Of a stretch of 64,000 bases of DNA, positions 48,501 to 58,800 are shown in pieces. The position numbers and the translations under genes were made by a program. Source of the stretch: Tubiluchus corallicola (Eukaryota > Priapulida > Priapulimorpha > Priapulimorphida > Tubiluchidae). The notes below the pieces were generated by a model. It was not told the DNA's origin. It did not search any database and worked only from the letters and a program-made list of their open reading frames with translations. Each line of letters opens with the position of its first letter. The stretch's first letter is position 1. Location: contig JAQGDQ010000018.1 of the NCBI GenBank assembly GCA_030141605.1, forward strand, positions 906,501-970,500, written 5' to 3'.

Positions 48501-49119
48501 GATGTGATTCTACTAAAATAATATGACCCACACCATTGGGATTTTAACTCCTACATATTCAATTTTACTTTATAATGCAGCTTTTCTGAATTTCTGGTAT
48601 TTTTAGCTGTGCATTTTGACAAAGACAGACAGCAGTAATATGACACTGAATGCTGAACTAGAAACAAGTATCAGCGTATCCATGTGTGTAGGTATACAGT
48701 TTACAGAAAACTACATTATCTAGTGACTTTCCTGTGACAAAAATGCTGACTTGAGATGACTAAAACAGACGAGATAGCTAGGATCTCAGTTTGAAAATTT
48801 CAGTGGGGCAGTTATGTTAAATACAGTTTTCCTAAACAGAAATACGCCAGTATCGTACTTTTGTTTGTGCACAATATATGTCGTGCCAGATGATGAAATT
48901 TCGTGTTTTCTCGTAGTTAATTGTATCGTTACAGGTGGTTTACACGGTTATAACATCCCAGAAGTCCGTGCTTGTCCTAACCTTACATTCTGGCTTTCAA
49001 ACGAGGGTTACAACTGCATTCTAAAAAATGAGGAGCCACTTCCCAATTATGCACAACGACTGCTGTCTGATGGATATATATGTTTCTATCAAAGTCCTGA
49101 ATTGATGATGTACAGATGA
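27518..49119 (+). CDS. CYLD: CYLD deubiquitinase (CAP-Gly x3, USP with B-box)
   Basis: CYLD removes Lys63- and Met1-linked ubiquitin from signalling proteins; in vertebrates it restrains NF-kappaB and JNK signalling and binds microtubules. Coding exons: 27518-27670, 28303-28479, 31494-31661, 32146-32278, 32407-32534, 33041-33185, 37750-37884, 38244-38446, 40050-40206, 40516-40673, 40903-41006, 41645-41800, 41889-42009, 43942-44050, 44872-44987, 46873-47113, 48935-49119. Every phase closes and the product is 862 aa (human 956). Domains: CAP-Gly 1 about 125-205 ([14 protein letters not shown]), CAP-Gly 2 about 213-290 ([10 protein letters not shown]), CAP-Gly 3 about 365-455 ([10 protein letters not shown]), USP from about 493. 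Catalytic Cys505 ([13 protein letters not shown]), His776 (TSHYVAYV) and Asp795 (FFDSMADR) are present. The CYLD-specific zinc B-box is at about 687-731 (CSIC, CRDC, CRKC, then His residues). The C-terminus is the family's RLLSDGY-C-YQSP motif. The linker between CAP-Gly 2 and 3 is much shorter than in vertebrates. An AG acceptor before 27485 implies a non-coding first exon. Confidence 0.95.
28785..29607. mobile_element. TIR element with 'CCGTATATACTCGCATATAAG' ends, in CYLD intron 2
   Basis: The left end CCGTATATACTCGCATATAA and the exact reverse complement at the right form a TIR of at least 23 bp. Internal direct copies of GCATATAAGCCGACCCCCT occur near 28810 and 29532. No target duplication is obvious. 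It carries a nested 258-bp insert (29179-29436). The open frames at 28847-29300 are part of it, not genes. Confidence 0.85.
29179..29436. mobile_element. 258-bp hAT-like MITE nested in the element above
   Basis: The termini CAGTGGTGTATTG and CAATACACCACTG are perfect inverted repeats. An 8-bp GTGACACA lies on each side (29171-29178 and 29437-29444), the duplication size of hAT elements. Subterminal GTAGGTGGACGG and GTGGGTGGACGG words are direct repeats. Confidence 0.9.
29690..30420. other. CYLD intron 2 sequence without a clear feature
   Basis: AT-rich sequence with one GC-richer word group (CTTTAGTCAGTAAGGAGACC, then GGCGTCTGTC) that looks repeat-derived. I cannot define ends. Confidence 0.3.
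30421..30650. repeat. Two-copy diverged tandem repeat, CYLD intron 2
   Basis: Two neighbouring copies share AGGGAAT-TC, then CATATTG-GTAATATATC and AAAGCTT, with a period of about 115 bp. The sequence from here to 31493 has no other recognisable feature. Confidence 0.6.
31737..31778. repeat. Near-perfect 20-bp-arm hairpin, CYLD intron 3
   Basis: CAAGTTTTTTCAGAAACCAG and CTGGTTTCTGAAAAACTTG are reverse complements apart from one extra T, with a loop of about 2 bases. The transcript would fold into a tight stem inside the intron 31662-32145. Confidence 0.85.
33262..37150. mobile_element. Candidate old DNA transposon with GACTCGAGTC-rich ends, CYLD intron 6
   Basis: The left end, near 33262-33440, has GTTGTAGTACTTCGAGTCTG followed by CTCGAGTC-type words. 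The right end, near 37060-37150, has inverted GACTCGAG, GACTCGGCTC and CTTGACTCAGAC words. Shorter patches of the same vocabulary occur at about 38885-38975 and 39955-40015. The interior includes an open frame at 35411-35644 (IRRISFF..., [12 protein letters not shown]...) that I do not recognise, and a degenerate CTGGGAA-like minisatellite near 36490-36575. Ends and copy number are uncertain; several insertions may overlap. Confidence 0.4.
33963..34400. repeat. Possible inverted-repeat element inside CYLD intron 6
   Basis: Left GTTTGCCGGAC followed by AGACATCGG, and at the right the complement (CCGATGTCT, then GTCTGGCAAAC), make a diverged TIR of about 50 bp at roughly 70% identity. No clear target duplication. 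Confidence 0.4.
39431..39510 (+). mobile_element. tRNA-like SINE remnant, CYLD intron 8
   Basis: TGGTGGCTGAGTGATCTTG resembles a Ser/Leu-type tRNA A-box region. It is followed about 40 bases later by GTGTAGATCAAATGCC in the B-box position. No intact cloverleaf. It is probably a tRNA-derived SINE head. Confidence 0.35.
41801..41888 (+). other. CYLD: GC-AG intron of CYLD
   Basis: The exon ends CTTAG at 41800 and the intron begins GCAAGC. No GT donor with the right phase occurs before the in-frame stop. Joining at GC restores the frame into the next exon ([11 protein letters not shown], matching the CYLD family). GC-AG introns are a known minor class and usually have this AG|GCAAG consensus. 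At 88 nt it is the shortest intron but one in the gene. Confidence 0.75.
42753..43305. mobile_element. Tigger/pogo-like MITE, CYLD intron 13
   Basis: CAGTGTTCCCTCACTTATC at the left and GCGAGGGAACACTG at the right are inverted termini flanked by TA (42751-42752 and 43306-43307). Subterminal CGCGATAAGTGAATTTCCGC and AACAGCGA/ACCCGCGAA words recur near both ends. TA duplication plus CAGTG-CCCTC-type termini fits Tc1/mariner, Tigger class. The minus frame at 43039-43365 lies across it and is not a gene. Confidence 0.88.
45070..45800. repeat. Tandem duplication of a 320-bp unit, CYLD intron 15
   Basis: One full unit (about 45070-45387), a partial unit (about 45388-45487) and a second full unit (about 45488-45798) follow each other, roughly 90% identical. 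Each starts near TGCATCATACTTACAA and contains a hairpin formed by TTTTGTGCTTTT and AAAAGCACAAAA. The remainder of this intron to 46872 shows nothing else I can name. Confidence 0.85.
47114..48934 (+). other. Last CYLD intron, no clear element
   Basis: It contains a GATCCAAATCCAGATCCAG simple stretch near 47180-47200 and an A/C-rich patch near 47995-48240. I see no exon and no transposon ends. Open frames here are short and unsupported. Confidence 0.4.
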
Positions 49120-49247
49120 AGATTTTTAGGGGATGTCCTCTTTGTTCAAGTCATTTTCTTATGCATTGAAAGTTTGGTTCTGCCCTGCAGCTATCTTGCT
49201 TTTTTCATTTATTCAGCAGGACATTTATATGCAGCTAGTTGCATAAA

Positions 49248-49253
49248 AATAAA
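49248..49253 (+). terminator. CYLD: Candidate poly(A) signal of CYLD
   Basis: AATAAA lies about 130 nt after the CYLD stop codon and is followed by TG-rich sequence (TTTGTGTGCACAC). Further AATAAA hexamers occur later, for example near 49930. Confidence 0.6.
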
Positions 49254-52200
49254 TGTATAGTACATGTACATTTGAAAAGTTTGTGTGCACACTTTATTAA
49301 ACTCAGTTTTGAAGACAATAAGATGATTTATTAAAGAATAATTTAACTATACTTTTTTGGTAGCTTTATGTTGTGAAGCAAGTTGTTTTGGAATTAAATT
49401 AATTTCCTTCATGAACCAAGTGGGACTGTAGGTGCTTTAGCATTGTGTTTTAACTGATTTGTGAATGATTTCATCATAACCAACTCAAATCTGCTAATGT
49501 TAGCTTTGTGCTTTTAGAGATTTTGTTAAGTGCTTAAATTTATTTCTTCGAGTAAGGGGGCATGGCTGCGTACTTAAAGGCGGAAGTTAAGGTGTACCAA
49601 GCTCGGTTAGTAAAGAGATGGGTAATCATTAGCAACACTGCTGCTAAACAGTTTTATATGCCATACATGAATACACCCTTACTGGGTCATCTCGTGTTGA
49701 TAATGAGCTAGATCCCACTGCCGCGGAGCTCCCTTCAAGTTACAGAAGTACGTAGTAGAATGAGACAACAAAAAATAGCTTTCTTGATCTGAGGGTTCAC
49801 GCTCTGGTCACTCCAGAATTACATGCAGTTGCAGCCTTTTTATAGATGGTGATGGAGGTTATTGTGAATGCTAACGAGTAACTCTTTTAACTGTATTACT
49901 AGCTTGCTTAGCAACTATTGAACTAATGTGAATAAAACTACTGTGAATATTCTTTCAGAGTAAAAAATAATAATTTCTATGAAGATCTCCCTAATAATCT
50001 AAGTACAGTGTACACGTATGTATGTGTGACCATATGAAGAACAATTTTGGTCTTGATATTTATGTATTTTATGTTGAGAAAGTGTGTTGTAAAATCATGT
50101 ACATTTTCTGTTTCATGAATTTGACTAATATCATTATGTCCTTGAAGCCAGTTGTTTCCAAAAGTCTTTCATGTGGATTTAAAATGTGTATTCAGTGGAT
50201 AAAATGGTTTATCAGAGGTGTGTTGTAAAGTACATTTTATTTATTAATCACAATTTTAAGAAAATCTTTTTAATTGTAGTTTTATTGGTTTGCTTTGCTA
50301 AAATGGTTACTGTGGAATGTAGGATCTGCTGCATAACCTATGGTTCCTGGTAATTTTATGTAAATTAACAAATTTTTATTGTTAATTTTGCTGTACTTTT
50401 TTCGTTGTGCTAACCACGAAAGATTTTGTAATAAACATTGGGTAATTACTTCCATACAAACAATTTGCATTATTTTAGGTTTTCTTTAGTTAACGCAAGG
50501 ACTGTACAGGGTTGTCTATATAACATCCCTCATTTCTGATGCAAATAATGACCTTTCTGGTTAAACTTTTACTCACAAAAAAGGCTAAAACGACTGGTTG
50601 TGTTTTCAAGGTCAATATTACTGACCTAGCATCGAAACCAACTGAGGCATGAACCGAAGAGGAGGCTAGGTAGAAAGCAGACTAACTTAGACCTGTCTCC
50701 TAATGTGTGTAAAAATTTCATTAAGGCCCGTTTTGCACAGAGGAAGCAAGAAAAGTGACACGTAGATTTGCTCTAAAAATCAGAAAATTGTCAGAAAACT
50801 CTGTTTCTCCCTGATGACCCATACAGCAAGGAAGTTCATTTTGTACTGAAATTGTGCAGTTTTTCACGCATTCAGCCAGCTCCAGTATTTAATGCCTTTG
50901 CGGACTGTCATTTATATAAATTACAATTAGCAGACTGTCATTTATATAAATTACAATTAATAGGTTTAATCAACTGATTAAATATTTATTAATTTACAGT
51001 TATTTATTAATTTTTAGGTTCTTACGGAAATTTGTTAATTGCTGTTCGTTAAACATGAAAGAAGGTAAAATTTTAATGTAAATTCCATAAGGAATGCTTA
51101 CGAAAATGGGACATGCTCCATTTCTACTAAACTACAAGCTCACGAAGTGAACACAGCTATTAGCTAGCAGCAGAATGCCTCATTATAAAAACTTAGTAAA
51201 ATTCCATATCAGCCATTTGCATGAAATGCTCTTTTTGAAAGCAAGGAGTTCCATTTCCTTGAGGACCACAAAGAATTTTGGCATGCGTGCTATGTGTGAA
51301 ATGGGCCTAACTGTAATGACGGAAGCAAGAAGTTACTAAGATTAGAAGTAGCATTGTTAAAGAGCATTGTTATTAAAATTAATGCAATGTGTTTTGGGTA
51401 TTCGAGTATGAATTCACTTTTGAATCGTGTAAAATTTGTTACTTAAATCGCAAACGATATTTCCAAACAAAAATATTCATTTAATTAATGAGAGGAGAAA
51501 TGAAATACAATACACTGCCACAATAATTTAGCAATTAAAAGGTTCTGAATTAATAGATCAAATGATTAAAATTAGTGAAATATTAGTCAGACTCATCGTA
51601 CGTCATATCAATAACAGTCGTCAAAAACTTGACTAGGCTATACATGCCAAAAACCTCTTTCTTCACAGTTTTTACTAAATATTTTCGGAGTTATAAATTC
51701 AGTTGTTAGTATTTTTGAAATTGGTGAACTCAGCTGCAGTACTAAAATAAAAATTGGCAACATTTGATGCCTAAGAAAACAATCCAACATTAAAGTTAGC
51801 AAAACATGCATATCAACAATCATTTTATGCTTGCAATTGTCACACTTATAGAATCATGACATATCCAATTATTTTCAACAGGAGTTTATCTATCTAAAGA
51901 AATGATAATCAGTTTTAATCTACCAACTTTTACCCACATTTCAGACCAATCAAAAATGATGAAAATGAAGAAAAATTTGCTACACAGTAATAAATCATGC
52001 TGTTCTAGTCAATGTTCACTTTATAGTTTAAGATAATTTCACTTATTTACAGCGAAAACAGTGAAAAGCAATCTCAGCATTGATAGCATAAATTTTATTT
52101 AATGAATTTGATCCCTGTTGACCTACATGATAATAATGATTATAACTATGCACACAATAGAGAAACTGATGAAGTGTAATACATCAAAGTAAAGAGCACC

Positions 52201-52824
52201 CCAAAAAAGACAAAAAAATAAGCAAGTGTTTCCAGAAATACTGCGGGTCGTTAAACAGCAAACGCACTACAGTGCCACTATTTACGATAATTATTATTTC
52301 CATCCCATGTATATACAATGAAGCATACACAATCATGTCAGCATGGCGTTTTTGTACAATGTCTCGTAAACAAAATCTCAAGCAATATTTGTGAACCAAA
52401 TTGCAAAACCAGATGATCAATTTACTTTAAATATTCACATAAACAGCTAACATTTGCCTATATATGCACTACGTGATTTAATGTATTGACCATTCTCCAT
52501 TCGGTAATACTGAAAACAGCATCATAACCGAAAAAACACCAAATTTAATAACAGCAACGGTTTTTAGTTAAACAGTAAAAAAATTTAGTAAAAAACACAA
52601 AACGACAAATTAAGTTATTAAAATGCACAGACATTAGTTGTGCACCAGTGACTTATGACTGACATCAAACAACTGGACTGCAGGTGTAGGATTTAGCGCA
52701 ACTGTCCAGAAAGGTACTTAATATCGTCCAACTTTGCTCAGCTTCTAACTTCACACTTTTATGCCAGCATACGACTTATTAACATCCACAACACTAAATA
52801 GGGTATTTCCAAGCGAGCACATTG
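49254..52824. other. Sequence between the convergent 3' ends of CYLD and Aurora kinase
   Basis: No coding exon is supported. A 30-bp direct repeat (GACTGTCATTTATATAAATT unit) occurs twice in tandem at 50903-50962. The stretch nearest 52825 is the Aurora 3' UTR; an AATAAA on minus exists at 52094-52099 but is far away, so I do not call it as the site used. Confidence 0.4.
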
Positions 52825-55800
52825 TTACTTAGTCACCTGTGTTAAAGGTGTCCTGGATGCAACTTTGCTTTGACTATAATACAGTGTCGCAGAAGAATTG
52901 GCAACAATCCAAGGGTGCTTAATAGCTTCTTCTAGAGGCATACGAAGTCGAGCATCGTGGCGTAATAACTAGAAATTATTCAAAAATGCATGTTAGTGTA
53001 ACTATTATAACATAGCCACACACTTGACAGTTCCATAAATTACAAAGTAATAGAACTACGAGTCACAAACAGTGAATTCTGGCTGTCCTTTGTGTAGCTA
53101 AAATGCCCCGCCCAAATTGCTCATTTTCGTCCTTCAGCCATGCTATACTATACCTCAAGGAAAATGTCATATCGTAATTATTAAATAATCACCAGCTTCG
53201 TACTATACTTTTGCTGCTGTATAATGGTAAAGTGTGGTTATGAACACGTTATAAACAAGTTGGCCCAATTAATAAAATTGGCCAGGTAAAACCACAAGAT
53301 CTAACATTAAGTTCACGTTCACTTATTATTGTGATGTGGCTCTCGCCAAATTCAGCAATATGTGATCCTGCTTTGGTTTTACATTTTTAGCTCTTTAACC
53401 ATTCTTTTAACTGGATTTTCTGCGGCGCACCAAATAATAACATTAAAACTTCCCAACTTTGGCAAAGAAAAGCAAGATATGCAGCTAATACTTTATTTTA
53501 CAAACGTCTGTGCATAAAAAATGAAAATAGATTACTACAGTATGTGTTCAGCAATACCATGTTATCACTTGCTAGTAATGATCAAAGTTAGCAAGGGCGC
53601 TAACAATGAAGGATTCAAAATTTGCAGACTCAGAGCCACTAAAAATAACCTATTTTGTGTAGTATCCTTTGCAATTGTGTTTACATAAATACACTCGAAA
53701 AACACTATTTAAGATACCAGCGATTTTAAACACCCATAAGTTGGTTTTGCATTTCTTACCTTTGAAAGAAAATCCTTTACTGGTTCTGACATAAATGATG
53801 GAAATCGTAAATCAACCCTTGTAATACGTCGGTATGTTTCTGAATTGCCCTGCGCTTCAAATGGAGGCTTTCCAACTAAAAATTCGTAGCATAAAACGCC
53901 GACACTCCACAAATCAACCTTCTCGTCATGTGGTCTACCCTCAACCATTTCCGGTGGAAGATAGTCCAAAGTGCCACAAAGAGTTGTGCGTCTATAAAAT
54001 AAAGTAGAATTTCACAGCAGCTCATAATGCAAAAATAATTAGCTCGAACCATAGAAAATATACATTTAAAAGCTAGTTTCCTCACTTTATTAATCATTTC
54101 CCAAAGTAAACTCAAGTGAGGCTGCATTATCAAATAATCAACACGCACGCACTTACCTTGATGAAGGAGCATGAACAGACCATCCAAAATCCGCAATTTT
54201 TAAGTCGCCTGTTAAACCAAGCAGCAAATTCTCTGGCTTTATGTCTCTGTGGATAACCTTTTTAGAATGGCAGTACATCAGTGCATCGCTAAGTTGAGCA
54301 ATATACTGAAATTGATGGTAATATGTATATAAAAATTCACACTAAAATAAAGCAAACTGCAACATAGTCACACAGTCATTTATGAACCTTACAACATTTC
54401 ACTTAAAGGCTCTAACAAATAGCCTAATAACACACCTTCTATGCTTGTGTGTGGCCTGTTTCACAATTGCCAGTTGGCAACTGGTCGATTTTCCGCTATT
54501 TCTGAGCAGCTGGCTGCTACATTCTTGTGTATTGTCAATGATTAATATTGTATGTTCATTTGTACTTTGTAAAAATACCTACTACAAGTGCTATAGCATA
54601 TCATTTTTTAAAGAATGATGCAGAAGTGGCCACGTTTGGAAAATGGCCACAAATGCTGGTGATAATTACCTCAGTTATTTCTATTAAGTATAAATTTTTT
54701 TATCAAGTTAAATCTTGTCACTGTAGCACACTTACAGTGGCTGAACGCCGTTCGTCAAAACGGCCGGCTTTTGTCAATTCTTTGTAAAGCTCTCCACGAG
54801 GTGCATATTCCAAAATCAGATACACTCTTGTCTGATCATAGAAGTAACCATACAATCGAAGTATGTTTGGATGCCTAAAATATGCAAAAAGGCACTATGA
54901 GTTATTTGTACTCATTTCCATATCCAAAAAAACATTAAATGTGAATCCCAACTTCAATAAGCCAAAATTAATACATTATAGTTATATATTCACATGAACT
55001 CAATAGTGCTCAAAATCAATCAGTGTCATTACAGTGTATGTCATTTCAACACAGTGAAACAAATTAGTTATTTCTTTAATTAGACAAATGGCACAACTAA
55101 ACAAATTGCTGAAAAATAGAGAACCAGTACTGAATAAAACTCCAAACAAAATTCCTAAGTGTGTTTTTCTTTCACATAAACTGTTAAGGCTATTAATTCC
55201 GGTTTACCGAAGCTAAGATTCTTTTTATGAGTTGCACCAGTTAACTGATTAATGAATGTACATAAATATCAAACAATATTTGCTTATTTGTCCAGAAATT
55301 GCTAGCTAGCAGAAATTCCGGTATGGATAAAAGTAAGTCAGTAGCACACATAGAGCTGATGTGTGGCTTACAACTGGAACTAACTTAAATTGCACAATTT
55401 GGCAGCGACAGAGAGCAACTAGGTGTAACTTTAACCAATTAAACTAGAGTTACTAGATTTACCACAGTGACCACTTGTCGTTTAATATATAGTTAAAAAA
55501 ACTTCAATAGTATTTCTATTGCAAAAGCACATTTATTTAAAAATACATTAAACCTGTTGTGTTTTGCCTATTAGCAAATTCACTTCATTGTTAATTTTTA
55601 CTTTTAACACAATTAGTTTTTGAAAAGTTATTTACCTGCATCTTACAAGTCAGCTTCAAGTAGGTCAGCAAAAAATGTAAAAAGAAAAAAACTTTGCTAA
55701 ACTAATTAAGTGTACTCCAAGTATGCCTGCCTTTTGTCATATACTGTGAGTCTGTTTTTAGTAAAATAGGCATGACTTAATTTTTGAAGATCTAAAGTAG

Positions 55801-58800
55801 TTGTGTCATTTTTAAAGAAATTGGCATTTTTACCAGCAAAATAAAGAAAAGCTGATTGTAGAAAAGTAACTGTGTTTGTGCATGTGTGTGTGTCTATGAA
55901 AAGTCAGTGTTTTTGAAATTGAAAGAAAAAAGGACGATTTTTCAGATTCCACCTCATCTTGAAATATGCTAAAAACATATTAAAAATACATAATATGTTT
56001 CATGATTTATAATAATGCTACAACAATAATTAAATATGAGGGATGCACCAGACTGGGACCATATCCGGACATATAGGCCTATATATAGTTCACGGAAATC
56101 ACCCAGTTGTTGAAACCTTATCCTTTATCCTGGGCAGATTATTAACCACTGGTATAAACCAATTTGTTAATTGACTTGCAGCTTTTACAACAGTAGCACA
56201 CTTATAAATATACCCGCAGAATAACTATAATGTACTATTAATATTTTAATCTTTAAGAAATAAAAAGATGTTATGATTTTAAATCTCTCTAGAAATGTAC
56301 CAAATATTGAAAGTTATAACGTGCGAACCCAAAATTATAAATACTCAAAACTGCAAAACTTAAAATATAATAAAAACAAAATTTAGCTAATAGTTACTGG
56401 CCATTCTATCTAGCTGTATCCATTTGGATTTCTTGCATGGTTATAAATCCAGAAAATAACGAACTTTTCTAACTGGACCCGGACAAGATTTCAGACTTAA
56501 AGCCCATATCCGATGCATCCCTACTAAATATCTGCTTAGAAACTCAACATTGTCTATTTTTGATGTAGTGTTTTCAAGATGTAGGCACTATTGTCCATCT
56601 ATTAGGAATGACAAAACAAGTGCAACAGCAATAAACTAACGAAATTAGACAACAGCCATAATGACTTTTTATATAGGTCACTTAAGAGACAATATTTTTA
56701 TTTTCAATATTTTGTACTTTAGATTATGTACATTTTGATTATGTACAACAAATTGCACAATGCATCAAATAATGAGTTTGTCATAAAAAGGAATGATGTT
56801 TACCTTAGATGTGACTGTATTTCAATCTCTCTCCGAAGTTGATGTTCCACTTGATTTTTCTGTAGTTGGGACTTGAACAAGACCTGAAAAAAGTACAGTA
56901 CAAGTTTGTTTGTATAATTGCATTTCTCAGCCAATATAGAAACCTTAATGAAAGAAAATGCTTTAATTAATAATTATAACCCGAAGCTGTGAAACTGTCA
57001 ATTGTTGAACTGTGTAATTTCTTTACTGTATACACGTATAACTGCTTTTAAAACGACCTGAAATCTCGAATATTTTGATTTATTAAGCATTAACATTAAA
57101 AAAAAAACACGAATCAAGTGTTTGTTAAAACGAAAATAAATTAAATGAATTTAATGAAACAAAACAAGCAAGTCTCGCGAGCTGGGACTGAACATTCTCA
57201 TTGTTTTCCTCAGTAAGCATTTAACTTAGCATAGCAAACAACTATTGTTAGACTAACAACCTTGGCACAAACCTGGAATATATTCTAGTTCTATATGCAC
57301 ATTTAAAATTGGCTTCATGAAAAATGGTGAAATGTTGTCTACAAACAGTGTCACTTTTTGCATGTTTATTTGTTTGTAGAAAAAGGAACACCATAAATTA
57401 AATATGGAATCGCACAAAAAACATGCTTGGATTCACTGCAAAATTCATTACCTTAAGGGCGACTATAAATTTGCTTTTTTTCTCTCTTGCCAAATAGACA
57501 TTTCCGAATTTTCCTTTTCCAAGTGGACGTCCAATGTCATAATCGTTAAGTGTCCAATAACGCCTAAAATATCAACTTGCTTAAATGAGTATTGCATTAT
57601 CTATATATTTGGTTTTTAAGCTTTTGTTAGGTTAGAACTACACAATCGACTTGTTAATGCAAAGTGAATCACAGATACATTTGGATTGTTAAATATACTA
57701 GTTCCAAAACCATAAGTAAGCTACATTCCCAAGATACTATTTGGAACATTTCACGGCATAAATTTTGTAAAACAGAAGAAAACAGAATGGAAACATTTTA
57801 CACATTTTAGACCATAACTCAATTATGGACAATTTACAAAACAAATTGCTATTTCGAAGTCTAACTTAAGTTGATTTTCAATGTTAGACGGTCCTATAGA
57901 CACAGACATCCATACTTAAATGAGCAATAACTGTTTTTAAATACACATGCTTTAAAAACATGCTATACTGACAAAGGTTGGATAACTACACAACATCTTA
58001 ACAACAATATTGTTTCATGAAATCACTGACTCATTCAACAATGAACTTAAAATATTAATTTAGGTTCTCAAAATTTACTCATTTTTGTGGATGCAACCGT
58101 GTGACAGAACAGCACACGGTTGCATACAAAGAATTATCTAAAAATCACCCCACTTTTCTTTAAAAGTTTTCAACTTTGAGTTAAAGATGCTCTTGCTCTC
58201 AGATTTAATATTGTAACAGTAAAGTGCAATGAAATGGAGGTAATTTTTTAAGGTGACGTTCTCGGGCAGTTTTTGTGTGTGGTATAAAGCTATGCAGAAA
58301 TGTGAAAAAAATGGGTGTGTTGATTAATTGTCCTAAGGCTTGATCTCGCTTGCATTGCTGTTTTCTCAGTCTTTAGAGTACAAATATTGCAAATAATGTC
58401 AAAAAATGAGTGACTAGTAGTCTAGTGAGTACACTGTGATTGTAACACACTTGCATGTGCACATGCAAATTTATAAAAGCCAAGTACAAGTAAAATTAAT
58501 AATGTATGATCACTGTGATTCTAAGATAAATTTATATGCTGCATTTGGAAAACACTTAAAAACACTTATACTAAGGTGCGTATGCCAAATTTTTAATTTT
58601 TCAATAATGTAAAAAAAACAAAATTGATACATTCAAACTAATGACTATAAATATTAGTTTATAAATAAAACTACGTTATCAATTGTCATTTTTATCCACC
58701 TTGGTCCTTCTTTTATTTGTTTATCTGTGGTGTTTTCTTTACCATCAGAATCTGATTTTGGAGCCGTTCCGTTCTCCATATAGGATCGTGCAACAAGTGC

